From B69-G16 sp964501905 (GTDB lineage: Archaea > Thermoproteota > Thermoprotei > Thermofilales > B69-G16), in assembly GCA_964501905.1 (NCBI GenBank), contig CAZCTW010000018.1, forward strand, positions 1 through 29,096: 29,096 nucleotides of DNA, in the 5' to 3' direction. The translations under genes were made by a program, and so were the position numbers. Position 1 is the first letter of the stretch; every line of letters starts with the position of its first letter. Positions 1 to 8,257 of the stretch are shown here, piece by piece. The notes under the pieces were generated by a model. It saw only the letters and a program-made list of their open reading frames with translations. It was not told where the DNA came from and searched no databases.

Positions 1-1
1 A

Positions 2-1132
2 GGATTAAACGTAAAGAGAGATGAAGCTCTGATCGGCGAGTACTACGAGAAGATGGATAAGTTCGCTATAGCGCTGGGATATCCTGAAGATGCAGCACTG
101 GAGAGACCGTGGGTCGAGCTAACGTCAAAATACGGCCTGCTCAACGTCTTGGCTACAGCCTTCTCTCCCAATTTCTCATTTCATTCGAAAATACCGGCGA
201 AGAGAAGATATGAGCAAGATCACAAATTTGAAATAACGCTAGACCCGGATAAAATCTACGTAGCGTTCGCGGTTTCAGATTTGGGATTAAACAGTATGCA
301 GGATTTCTACTATGAGATGTGGCTTAGCGAAGCTAGAGGAGAAGTGCCTATAGGCTGGTGGCTCGACCCGATAGTCGTCGAATTCTGCCCGGGAATAGTC
401 CAGTACTACTACGAGACTAAAACCCCGAACGACTACTTCTACTCAGCCCACGTCGGCGGGAGAGTAAGAGCCTCCGACTTCCCCTACCTAGACGATTACC
501 TGAGGAGAGGGCAGAAATACCTAGACAGGTGTTCGCTTAAAATAGTAGCTTTCAGCAACCACCACAGAAAAGATGATAGAGTATTTAAGCTCTACTCAGA
601 GACTCTAAATGTAGAAGGCTTTATTTTCGGATTTGGACCAGAGTTCAAGGACGAGTACTGGCTGGTCGGCGACAAAGTGTGGATAGTGCCTCGATATATG
701 GGAAGCCCTGAAGCCGCGTTTAAAGCCGTGAAAAAATACATAGATTCTAGGCAAGAGAGACCGCTCTTCATCGTAGTCGGAGTGGGATTATGGTACTACC
801 CTAAAGTCGAAGACGTAATAGAAATTAGGGACATGTTAAAGGAAGAATATAGTGATCAAATATTGTTCTGTAGACTTGACGAGCTTATCGCCGCCGCCAA
901 ACAATACAGCCTAGCATACGAGCCAGTCGAGAGCAAACTTAGACTACTGGTAATTATCCTAGCACTAGTGATCGCAGTTCTGGCATCATCTCTGATACTT
1001 CTTCGCCTCAAATATAGAAAACCTGCTCTTGACTCTCGAACTCGGGCAATCCTTGACTCCGACATTTTCCTCGCCATCTTCGATTTGGTAACTAGAGTAT
1101 TAAAACCCGGCGGCTTATACTTCTTAGATTGA
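2..1132 (+). CDS. GxGYxYP-type putative glycoside hydrolase, C-terminal part, membrane anchored (5' partial)
   Basis: The reading frame is open to the left edge, so the gene starts outside the window; the ATG at 53 is probably internal. The stretch VPIGWWLDPIVVEFCP followed by YYYETKTPNDYFY and a glycine pair resembles the GxGYxYP putative glycosidase family, in which a 'GIPVGW..P' segment precedes 'tPNDYF..g.sGaGY.yP'. The family's own GxGYxYP signature is not conserved here (GGRVRASDFPY follows instead), so activity is uncertain. A hydrophobic helix at about residues 298-320, counted from the ATG at 53, is followed by a basic stretch and a 35-residue tail. This fits an extracellular domain tethered to the membrane by its C-terminus. 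Function in surface polysaccharide turnover is inferred from the family only. The nearest intact neighbour is a GT2 glycosyltransferase on the other strand. Confidence 0.55.
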   Translation, partial: GLNVKRDEALIGEYYEKMDKFAIALGYPEDAALERPWVELTSKYGLLNVLATAFSPNFSFHSKIPAKRRYEQDHKFEITLDPDKIYVAFAVSDLGLNSMQDFYYEMWLSEARGEVPIGWWLDPIVVEFCPGIVQYYYETKTPNDYFYSAHVGGRVRASDFPYLDDYLRRGQKYLDRCSLKIVAFSNHHRKDDRVFKLYSETLNVEGFIFGFGPEFKDEYWLVGDKVWIVPRYMGSPEAAFKAVKKYIDSRQERPLFIVVGVGLWYYPKVEDVIEIRDMLKEEYSDQILFCRLDELIAAAKQYSLAYEPVESKLRLLVIILALVIAVLASSLILLRLKYRKPALDSRTRAILDSDIFLAIFDLVTRVLKPGGLYFLD

Positions 1133-2028
1133 TGTGTAAACTTCCAATCTAGAGCGAAGAATTTGGAGAACCTTAAGTTTGGAGTATTAAGAAAGAAGGA
1201 GTAAGAGTTGACGTAAAATTCATAACTGGAGTCTTAGTCATGCGGCTCAAATACGTAAGAACAGGATTATTGTAGATGTAGACGATTGCTGAGAAAAACT
1301 ACGTTTAGAAAGCGTAGAAGTTGTAAGAATAATCTTTCCCTAAGAATTCCTACTGCTATTAGAAATCTGGAAAATTTGAATTTATCGGTTAGTGGAATAA
1401 ACTGGAATCTAGAAAACCAATTGAAGAGGCTAGCGCACATCCTTCCACTACTTTAAGATTTACCTCGCTAGGTAGCGAGCTGGCTAGCGTCTGAATGTGA
1501 TTCTCTAATAGGAGTAGGCCTGCGGCTTGTAGTTATTACTGAATTTTTCGTAAACATTTTTATATAGCCACTGGAGCACTTCAGCTATTACTCTGTAGTC
1601 TGAGAGCAAAAAACTTCATTGGGCAGTATGATCGAGTCCTCGAAGAATATATTTTTGTCCTTGAAGTGATATGTTGCTATAGTAAGCATTTTAGAGTATT
1701 CACTATCGTTTATTGAAGCCGAGAGGCAGAAATAGATAAGTTAAAATACGCAAATCAAAAATAAGAAAAGTGAGGCTCAAGTGAGGTTTCTAGCATGAGT
1801 AGCATCCACATGAAGTAACATTCTGGTTGAAAATGTAAAAATCTTTGATATCACTAATGAGAAGGACTGAAGGAGGCTAAAGACTGAAAGGAAGAGAATC
1901 AAAAAAGCCCTGAGAAACTGGGTATGGTGCTGGAGAAAGGCGACCACTTTTCAACTAGCTGTAGAGCGCAAGTTGGTAGAACATTGCTTATGGACTTTAA
2001 CGCTATTTAGACTTTAATTGATGATATT
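1133..2028. other. Gene-poor region with decayed coding remnants
   Basis: About 900 bp with no intact gene. Every frame is cut by stops, but protein-like fragments remain. On the plus strand near 1190-1330 there are short runs such as GVRVDVKFITG and NRIIVDVDDC in different frames. On the minus strand a clearer two-frame remnant covers 1505-1740 (separate entry). A perfect 7-bp inverted repeat with a 2-base spacer lies at 1463-1478 (CTCGCTA/TAGCGAG). I recognise no RNA gene or insertion-sequence end. The region looks like degraded ancestral coding DNA rather than regulatory DNA. Confidence 0.5.
1505..1740 (-). pseudogene. Unidentified protein remnant in two frames
   Basis: On the minus strand an open stretch from 1740 reads through SKMLTIATYHFKDKNIFFED and DSIILPNEVF. 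After a one-base frame change near 1600-1610 it continues as SDYRVIAEVLQWLYKNVYEK and ends at a stop at 1505-1507. The composition is clearly protein-like (alternating hydrophobic strands, then an amphipathic helix), and the two pieces join naturally. I do not recognise the family. There is no start codon with a promoter, and a stop lies directly upstream (1741-1743), so this is a C-terminal fragment of a dead gene. Confidence 0.4.
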
Positions 2029-3153
2029 TCATTCGAGGCGTTTAGTTGGCCAGTCTTTGATCTCGGTTTTCTTTAGCAAAAATACTCTTATGAGGGATAC
2101 TAGTATGATGAGAAGCCATAATGGACTGTAAAAATAGAAATATAGGACAAAGGTCAACGGGTTGAAGTTATATCCCAGTCTTCTAGCAAGCAGGAAGAAG
2201 ACTAGAGAGGAGAGGGCTAGAGAGATTGTAGATGCGACCATGCCCCGTACGAACGCTATACTAAAGTATGTGGCAAATAATATTGGTACTAGCAACCGGA
2301 TCCTAGATACCATGAGAAAGAATAGGAGAAAGAGTCCAACTAACAGCCTATTCTCGGGCAGGAAGGCTGTCACTAGAAAGGCAGTTAGCGATGGGTAGAA
2401 GAAGAAAGCGGGCATGAGTACGATTTTCGGGTTCTTTACCGTCGCCCGTAGTAGCTCTTTGTAGTTGTGTTTAAACCAAAGTGCAAAACCGTGTCCCCAC
2501 CTCCACCTCTGTTTGAACCATTCCCTCCAGCTAGAAGGAGCTTTGAGCCGCACGACGACTTTTTCTTCAAACTTGAACTTGACGCCTCTCGTATAGGCTT
2601 TAAAGGCTAGGCCGAGATCCTCGCTTATTTCGTTCTCGGGGAATCCTCCCAAATCTTCGAATACGTTGCGTTTTATAGCGAAGACTGACCCGTTTATGCC
2701 AATACACTTAGACGCTAGCTTCGCTGAGAGCCAGTTTACTATCGCGAATCCAACGTAGTCGTAGTAGACTAGCCGGGAGAGCAGGTTTTCTTTGTCGACG
2801 ACCTTCTTGAAGTCTATAATTTCGTATTTTCCGTCAAACTGTTTTGCAAAGTCTTCTAGTTGTTTAGTGTTCTCGAGATAGTGATCTGCATCTATAAATA
2901 CCAAGACTTCCCCGCTAGCATACTTTAAAGCCCTATTCAGCGATCTTGCCTTTCCTAGCCTACGGTCACTAATTAGACACTTAACCTTTTTCCCGTATTT
3001 TTCTAAAACCTCTAGAGTTTCTCTAGAGGAAGAGTCAGCGACGACGATGACCTCCCACAGGTCGCTCTCTGACAATTGCTCTAGTAACTTATCGAGACAA
3101 GCCCCATCTCTATAAACGGGCACTAGAACGCTTATTTTACCAGCCCCACTCAT
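2029..3153 (-). CDS. Family 2 glycosyltransferase with C-terminal membrane helices
   Basis: This 374-residue GT-A fold transferase probably uses a nucleotide sugar at the inner face of the membrane. Visible signatures are VLVPVYRDG at about 9-17, the nucleotide-binding VIVVADSSS at 36-43, the metal-binding DAD at 88-90 (FIDAD), an acceptor/base motif SEDLG with ED at 178-179, and QRWRW at 215-219, the Q-x-x-R-W motif of processive GT2 enzymes. Several hydrophobic helices follow from about residue 245 to 360, so the enzyme is membrane bound and may both polymerise and export. The ATG at 3153 is preceded by a GGTGGT ribosome-binding site. It is divergent from the radical SAM gene at 3283. The sugar and product cannot be told from sequence; cell-surface glycan or lipid glycosylation is an inference. 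Confidence 0.85.
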   Translation of the reverse strand: MSGAGKISVLVPVYRDGACLDKLLEQLSESDLWEVIVVADSSSRETLEVLEKYGKKVKCLISDRRLGKARSLNRALKYASGEVLVFIDADHYLENTKQLEDFAKQFDGKYEIIDFKKVVDKENLLSRLVYYDYVGFAIVNWLSAKLASKCIGINGSVFAIKRNVFEDLGGFPENEISEDLGLAFKAYTRGVKFKFEEKVVVRLKAPSSWREWFKQRWRWGHGFALWFKHNYKELLRATVKNPKIVLMPAFFFYPSLTAFLVTAFLPENRLLVGLFLLFFLMVSRIRLLVPILFATYFSIAFVRGMVASTISLALSSLVFFLLARRLGYNFNPLTFVLYFYFYSPLWLLIILVSLIRVFLLKKTEIKDWPTKRLE

Positions 3154-3245
3154 ATTACCACCACAGGGTCACGTGAATATCACCACATAACCTCTGATAG
3201 GGAGAGAACATTACAATTTTAATTTTTCTGAAGTTTTAGAAAAAT

Positions 3246-3254
3246 TTAAAATTA
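3246..3254 (+). promoter_or_regulatory. Candidate TATA box for the radical SAM gene
   Basis: TTTAAAATT lies about 30 bp before the ATG at 3283, so the transcript would start only a few bases before the start codon. The surrounding DNA is very AT-rich, which lowers the weight of this match. Confidence 0.4.
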
Positions 3255-3282
3255 CAACTAGAGATATAATTCACGACCAGCT

Positions 3283-4764
3283 ATGCTCAGCAGGAGAAGA
3301 GGAGGCTTCTCCGCCCTACTTGCTGGGCTTAGGCTAGCCACAAAAACGCCCGTAACAAAAGCTCTAATAAAAAAGCTGGCGGAAGAAATAGAAAGCAATG
3401 GAAGAAAAACCACGGTAGCCTTTGAAGCTCTTAGACTAATCGCCGAACACGATGCTAACTCTTGCCTCACAGCTAGGTTCTACTCAAAAATATTAAGCCT
3501 AGTGTTCAAAGCAGCAATAGCATACTTCCATGGAAAAGAGGAGGAAGTAGCCGAGGCACTAAAAGACCCCGCCGTCCGGAGAGGCCTAGCCTTAGTCCTA
3601 GAGGGGCTAGCACTATACGGCGTAACAGTTCCACAGAAACTGCCCGCTCCATTTCTAATAGTCTGGAACTTCACTAACGCCTGCAATCTCAGGTGCAAGC
3701 ACTGCTATCAGAGAGCTGGCCTCCCTCTCTCAACAGAGCTGACGCTTCAAGAAAAGCTCAATGTGATCAAACAGCTCGACCAAACCGGAGTGGCCGCAGT
3801 TGCCTTCTCCGGGGGCGAGCCAACAATTCACCCACACTTCCCCGCGGTGCTCAAAGCAGCTGCGGACGCCGGCATGTACACTGCTCTAGCGACAAATGGC
3901 TTGATCTTCGCTGAACGAAGCTTCGCTGAGAAGCTCAAGAAGCTTGGGCTAAGATACGTCGAGGTCAGCGTGGACTCGGCCGACCCTGAGAAGCACGACC
4001 AGTTCAGAGGCGTTAAAGGCGCCTGGGAGAAAGCAGTCCGCGGCTTGAGGAACGCGGTCGAGCTCGGCTTCTCCACCGCAATGGCAACCACAGTCACAAG
4101 GCTCAACCTCGACGAAGTAGACGACATCTTAGACCTAGCCGAGGAGATAGGCGTCCAAAGAGTAGTATTTTTCAACTTCATCCCCGTAGGTAGAGGAGAA
4201 GACATGAAGAATCTCGACCTAATGCCCGAGGAGAGAGAGGAACTCCTCAAAAAAATATATCTGGAAAACCAGAAGAGAAGGCTCGAAATATACAGTACAG
4301 CGCCCCAGTTCGCTAGAGTATCCTGTATCCTCAGCAACGGCAGAGAGATTGCACCCACTCACTTTTATGTCAAAGGAGACCCCATAATCTCATCTTTAGC
4401 CGAGTACATAGGCGGTTGTGGCGCAGGTCGAATATACGCAGCTCTACAACCGAACGGAGACGTCACACCCTGCGTCTTCATACCCAGCATAGTCGTCGGA
4501 AATATCGCGGAAACACCGTTCAAAAAGATATGGAGCGAGACTGAAGTATTCATGACGCTTAGGGACAGGGAGAGGCTTAAAGGTATCTGCGGAGCATGCC
4601 CCTACAAGTACGTGTGTGGCGGTTGCAGGGCAAGGGCGCTAGCCTACACGGGAGATATCCTGGGCCCCGATCCAGGCTGCATACTTAACATCGCCAATCT
4701 CCACGCAAATGCAGTATCGAAGCCGCTAGCGGTAGGATGGAGAGGTGACGGCCGTGCACGTTGA
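3283..4764 (+). CDS. Radical SAM/SPASM domain protein
   Basis: This 493-residue enzyme has a helical N-terminal extension (1-120), then a radical SAM core. C134, C138 and C141 in TNACNLRCKHCYQRAG form the CxxxCxxC motif that binds the SAM-cleaving [4Fe-4S] cluster, and FSGGEPT follows as the GGEP SAM-binding motif. The C-terminal part is Cys-rich (GGCGAG, VTPCVF, then ICGACPYKYVCGGCRARA), the pattern of a SPASM domain with extra clusters. This resembles the AhbC/AhbD-type archaeal heme pathway enzymes and the peptide-modifying SPASM enzymes; I cannot choose between them. No other heme gene and no obvious short precursor peptide is adjacent. Its 3' end overlaps the downstream winged-helix gene by 20 bases, so the two are almost certainly co-expressed. 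Confidence 0.85.
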   Translation: MLSRRRGGFSALLAGLRLATKTPVTKALIKKLAEEIESNGRKTTVAFEALRLIAEHDANSCLTARFYSKILSLVFKAAIAYFHGKEEEVAEALKDPAVRRGLALVLEGLALYGVTVPQKLPAPFLIVWNFTNACNLRCKHCYQRAGLPLSTELTLQEKLNVIKQLDQTGVAAVAFSGGEPTIHPHFPAVLKAAADAGMYTALATNGLIFAERSFAEKLKKLGLRYVEVSVDSADPEKHDQFRGVKGAWEKAVRGLRNAVELGFSTAMATTVTRLNLDEVDDILDLAEEIGVQRVVFFNFIPVGRGEDMKNLDLMPEEREELLKKIYLENQKRRLEIYSTAPQFARVSCILSNGREIAPTHFYVKGDPIISSLAEYIGGCGAGRIYAALQPNGDVTPCVFIPSIVVGNIAETPFKKIWSETEVFMTLRDRERLKGICGACPYKYVCGGCRARALAYTGDILGPDPGCILNIANLHANAVSKPLAVGWRGDGRAR

Positions 4765-5260
4765 GCTTGGAGCCGCCGAGCTGGAGTTCATATCTAGAAT
4801 AGCCAAGCTCTCCGCGAGGTGGGGCCTCGGCGAGGCTGTCGGCAAAGTGTTGGCTGTACTGCTTCTTTCCAATAAACCGCTTTCTCAATGGGAGATAAGC
4901 AAGCTCACAGGTTACAGTGTTAGCCAGATAAGCAGTAGCCTGAGCCTGTTGGAGAGCCTGGGCCTCGTAATATACAGTAAGGAGGGCAGGAGGAAGCTCT
5001 ATAAAGCCGCTGGCTCACTACTAGACGTGCTCGAGAATTTCCTAGAGAGAACACTTAAGAACCAGCTCTCGCCCACAGTCAAGTTTATCAGGGAAAACCT
5101 ACCACGATTCAACGAGAGGACTAAAGAAAACGCAGAAAAGCTTCTCCAGGAATACGAGAAAGCTAGGATTCTTCTGAAGATGAACGTAGAGTATCTAAAG
5201 AAGTGGAAGGATCTATCGCCAGAGAACTTCGCGAAAAAGATGCGCATAATTATGCAGTAA
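4745..5260 (+). CDS. MarR/GbsR-like winged-helix transcriptional regulator
   Basis: The 171-residue protein has a winged-helix domain at about 25-80. KPLSQWEISKLTGYSVSQIS is the helix-turn-helix and the following LLESLGLVIYSKEGRRKLYK is helix plus wing. Residues 90-165 are charged and heptad-like, suggesting a coiled-coil dimerisation tail as in GbsR-type regulators. The start is the GTG at 4745, inside the end of the radical SAM gene; a second GTG at 4754 is also possible. Overlap implies translational coupling, so the regulator may control, or respond to the product of, its radical SAM partner. The ligand is unknown. Confidence 0.75.
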   Translation: MTAVHVELGAAELEFISRIAKLSARWGLGEAVGKVLAVLLLSNKPLSQWEISKLTGYSVSQISSSLSLLESLGLVIYSKEGRRKLYKAAGSLLDVLENFLERTLKNQLSPTVKFIRENLPRFNERTKENAEKLLQEYEKARILLKMNVEYLKKWKDLSPENFAKKMRIIMQ

Positions 5261-5351
5261 TTCTTGGCGTGCTCTGTAACTTTACAATAAATGCGTGAAT
5301 GTACTGCGCGCGAGTGTGTAATCTCACGTGCATATGATTTAGTAAAGTGTT

Positions 5352-6078
5352 AGGCCGGGTTATAGCAGTTAGCGGTGATTTGCTGATAACAAGGAGGCTA
5401 TTGAGCGCCTCTACCACTCCATAAGTGATATAATAATAGGCGAACGTGGGGAGATATACGGCCACATCTTTCTCACAGATAGAAATCCAGGTTCTCGCAT
5501 AAGCCATTTTATACATAGATTGTGGGAAAATTACGGCAATAAATTAACGGGCAATAGTGACATCCTGATTAAAGCGCTAAATGACCCGCTTTAATGGCTC
5601 GCTTTTACATACACTTCTTACTTTAGCGGCATCTTGACAAAGCACGGAGACCAAAGTAAGGCGCTATCCTACGTACGTAGCGGCCAGGATGTTCACTTCA
5701 ATAACTGCTAGATGTAGCAAAAAGTAGCTGCGACGATATATTCAACAACAGAACCTTTCGCTTGGACGTTCACCATGCTGACCTAGACAGACAGAGACGG
5801 CAAGAGATAGAGGAGAAGCTCAAAAAGCAGACTTACTGGGCGTCCTCTGCACATCAACGTTAGAGCTAGGTATCGATATAGATCATATTTCTACGATAAT
5901 TCAGTACAGACCCCCTATTGCCGCTGAAAACTTCATTCAGAGACTCGGGAGAGCAGGAAGAAAGCCGGCAACTATGTACATAGCTGTTGATGTAAAATTT
6001 AAATCTTTACGCCCTGAGATCTCTAGTACCGCGAGAAAAATATGCTTGTTAGGAGAATTAAAAAGCAAATATAATTAA
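5352..6078 (+). pseudogene. Superfamily 2 helicase remnant (second RecA domain)
   Basis: Translating in changing frames recovers a helicase C-terminal domain in order: FADNKEAIERLYHSI near 5378, NPGSRISHFIHRLWE near 5485, KVRRYPTYVAARMFTSITAR near 5650, VHHADLDRQRRQEIEEKL near 5770, and motifs V and VI as LCTSTLELGIDIDHI and FIQRLGRAGRK at about 5845-5965. At least four frame changes and internal stops separate these parts, and the first RecA domain with Walker A is absent. LELGIDI with QRLGRAGR recalls the Lhr/Hrq1/YprA-type helicases, but the exact family is uncertain. The frame ends with TAA at 6076-6078. This is an old, 5'-truncated pseudogene, not a sequencing artefact. Confidence 0.8.
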
Positions 6079-6102
6079 ACCTTTATCCTTACCCGTCTTG
6101 AT

Positions 6103-6864
6103 ATGAGAATTATTGTTCTTGTAGTTCTCGCCCTTAGTATCGTACTACTTTACTCGGGGTCTTACTCGACATTAATATACACCTATAGCGGAGGCATATA
6201 TCATAGCACTATGTTACCTACTATAACTCCTCTAATTCCAAGAGAACACATCATTAAGTACGAATATCCAGGTGAAGGCGAGTACATCCACCCGGATACA
6301 AAAGTTATATTGCAACTCGGTGTCTCGGAAAGAAAAAAAGTGTCTCTAAGTATAGAGGTTCTATCGAGAGAAGGTATTGTTGAAAAACTGGACTATGGAG
6401 CTAATTCCAATTTCAAAGTAGAGTTAAGCTATCCCTTTGAATGGAGGCTAAAGATTCTGGTTGGCGTGCTTGATAATTCGTCCACATATGACGTCGACCT
6501 AGAAATAGCCGAGATTAAACCTACTACAGTTATGTTAATTGGTATAGATCCGCTTAAAGGCTTCACGTTAGCGCTCGCCGGTATCATCATTTTATCGGTT
6601 CTCTTGTGGAAATCCTCATCTAGGAGAATTATTATAAATTATGAAGTTTACTTAGTTCTTCCAGTCTTAATAACGTTGGATTATTTGTCGACATTCTTGG
6701 CTGGGGAAGAATTCGAGAAACTGTTTATCCCTAAGATGCTATACTCGATGATGGGATTTTCAGAGTTTTTCATAGCAAACATTATGTTGTCGATATTATT
6801 TTCGCTCATTCTTTTTCATGCGATCGAGAATAGGAAGTATTATATGACTGGTAAGATTTTTTGA
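6103..6864 (+). CDS. Hypothetical membrane protein (possibly 5' part of a frame-split gene)
   Basis: I do not recognise this 253-residue protein. It begins with a hydrophobic segment (about 1-20, signal anchor), then about 125 residues of beta-rich, probably extracytoplasmic sequence. Three membrane helices follow near 153-171 (FTLALAGIIILSVLLWKS), 181-200 and 221-242. It stops with TGA immediately after a run of six T. The next frame starts at once and continues with further membrane helices, so the two may be one protein separated by a one-base indel. The ATG at 6103 lies 24 bp after the helicase remnant. It sits between two pseudogenes, so its own integrity is doubtful. Confidence 0.5.
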   Translation: MRIIVLVVLALSIVLLYSGSYSTLIYTYSGGIYHSTMLPTITPLIPREHIIKYEYPGEGEYIHPDTKVILQLGVSERKKVSLSIEVLSREGIVEKLDYGANSNFKVELSYPFEWRLKILVGVLDNSSTYDVDLEIAEIKPTTVMLIGIDPLKGFTLALAGIIILSVLLWKSSSRRIIINYEVYLVLPVLITLDYLSTFLAGEEFEKLFIPKMLYSMMGFSEFFIANIMLSILFSLILFHAIENRKYYMTGKIF

Positions 6865-7064
6865 TTTTAACTTACTCAGTGCTGATTGGGATTAAGAGCA
6901 TAGGCCCCACAATCAATTACCTTGCACCACTATTAGGCTGTCTAAGGCTTCAGTCAGGCTGGGAGTATGCTTACACCCTAACTCTCACAGTATCGTTTCT
7001 ACTGACTGCCTCAGTCTCCATGGAACTTTATAGAAAAATTAAACAACAGAAATTTTACGTGTAA
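6861..7064 (+). CDS. Small membrane protein or 3' continuation of the preceding gene
   Basis: The frame encodes about 67 residues with two membrane helices (near 1-20 and 38-58) and a basic tail ending KIKQQKFYV. It overlaps the upstream frame by four bases through a TTG start (TTGA). The only start codon at the junction is a TTG without a ribosome-binding site. One extra T in the T6 run at 6857-6862 would fuse both frames into one protein of about 320 residues with five to six helices. I favour the fused reading, but coupled translation of two small proteins cannot be excluded. Confidence 0.4.
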   Translation: MILTYSVLIGIKSIGPTINYLAPLLGCLRLQSGWEYAYTLTLTVSFLLTASVSMELYRKIKQQKFYV

Positions 7065-7119
7065 AAAATTGAGAAATTGGTCAAAAGTATAATTTTGAAT
7101 CTAACAATTTGAAATTTTT

Positions 7120-7860
7120 ATGCTTTACTATGAAGCCCTTCCGAGCATAGCTATAGTAGATCCCTAGTTCGTAGAGAAGCTTCCGCCTAAGCTAGTGGCC
7201 GTATCGGGATTCGATGCTATGACTCATGCGCTTGAAGCATATGTATCTGTGTACGCCACACCCTTTACAGACCCCTATGCGCTGAAATCTATACAACTGA
7301 TATTCAATAATTTAGAGAAAAGCTACAGTAAGGGCACTCTAGAATCGAGAGAAGCGATGCATTACGCAGCTACACTAGCAGGCATAGCATTTGCTAATGC
7401 ATTTCTAGACCTAGCTCACGGAATCGCGCATGCTCTAGGCTCATACTTAGAGATACTACATGGTCTGGCCTGTGCACTTGCAATAACGCACGTAATAAGG
7501 TACAACGCCGTCGAAGCCCCTACAAGAAACACCGCGTTTCCGCAATACAAATACTATAATGTAGCTGAACGCTACGCCGAAATAGCTAGAGCCATAGGCC
7601 TAGATTTCAAGACTCCTAGGGGAGGTGTAAAAAAGCTCATAAAGAAAATTGAGGAAATGAGAAGAAGAGTAGAGTTGCCGTAGTTGCCGTCGACGCTGAA
7701 AGAGATAGGCATAAAGGAGGAAGATTTCCTAGAAAAACTCAACGCTATGGCGGTGATGGCATTCGAGGAACAGTGTACATCCACTAATCCAAGACATCCG
7801 CTAATAAGCGAAGTTAGAGAACTAATCGAGAGAATTTATTATGGAGACTGGCACCAGTAG
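7120..7860 (+). pseudogene. Iron-type alcohol dehydrogenase, truncated with two TAG stops
   Basis: One continuous frame carries the C-terminal half of a group III (iron-containing) alcohol dehydrogenase. PSIAIVDP is followed by PKLVAVSGFDAMTHALEAYV, LDLAHGIAHALGSYLEILHG (the metal-binding histidine region), and near the end STNPRHPLISEVRELIERIY. In-frame TAG codons interrupt it at 7165-7167 (directly after IVDP) and at 7681-7683 (after RRVELP); the natural end is also TAG (7858-7860). The family is usually about 380 residues. Here the N-terminal nucleotide-binding half is missing and a stop precedes the ATG at 7120. This is a dead gene fragment. Confidence 0.85.
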
Positions 7861-8086
7861 CATTCTTTGCCTGCGATGACATTTTCATCTAATGCTGAAC
7901 TCGTCCTAATATACTATAACTAGCCATGTCTTCACCTTTATTACTGAATTAACTCCTTAACTTGCTATTTAAGCACAGAATACAACACGTGCCTCGAACT
8001 CTAAACAGCGAAGTTCATTTTACCAAAATCGTCATTAAGACGCACGGCCTCAACGCTGTAGTGTAAATACTAAGGCTCGAGTAAAG
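7861..8086. other. Intergenic region without recognisable features
   Basis: This spacer lies between the dehydrogenase remnant and the tRNA-Glu promoter. I see no open frame, repeat or RNA-like GC-rich segment. It probably contains the eroded remainder of the pseudogene neighbourhood. Confidence 0.3.
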
Positions 8087-8094
8087 TATATAAA
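8087..8094 (+). promoter_or_regulatory. TATA box of tRNA-Glu
   Basis: TATATAAA lies about 31 bp before the first base of the tRNA, at the spacing expected for an archaeal TATA element with a very short leader. Confidence 0.65.
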
Positions 8095-8121
8095 TTCACG
8101 ATTTAGTTTTAATCACGGCGT

Positions 8122-8213
8122 GCCCCGGTGGTATAGCCAGGTCAAGTATCTCGGCCTTTCGAGCCTCTGACAGAGAAAGCCGAGGATCCCGGGTTCAAAT
8201 CCCGGCCGGGGCA
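8122..8213 (+). tRNA. tRNA-Glu (TTC) with 16-nt canonical intron
   Basis: The acceptor GCCCCGG pairs with CCGGGGC, followed by discriminator A; CCA is not encoded. The T-arm is CCGGG-TTCAAAT-CCCGG. The anticodon stem is TCGGC/GCCGA and the loop is 23 bases beginning CTTTCG, giving anticodon TTC. Removing 16 bases between positions 37 and 38 restores a seven-base loop, the usual archaeal intron site. Confidence 0.9.
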
Positions 8214-8257
8214 CTTCCAATCTTACACTACATCAGATAGCATGCTTCTTTTCAAGT

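Noticed and set aside
1463..1478. CTCGCTA/TAGCGAG inverted repeat as a terminator or IS end
   Set aside because: It has no T-run, no transposase and no second copy nearby; it is too short to interpret.
3828..4358. 176-residue minus-strand open frame
   Set aside because: It is the Ser-rich antisense shadow of the radical SAM gene, without motifs or promoter.
7165..7683. Pyrrolysine decoding of the two TAG codons
   Set aside because: The gene also lacks its N-terminal half, the codons are not at a known pyrrolysine site, and no pyl genes are in the window.
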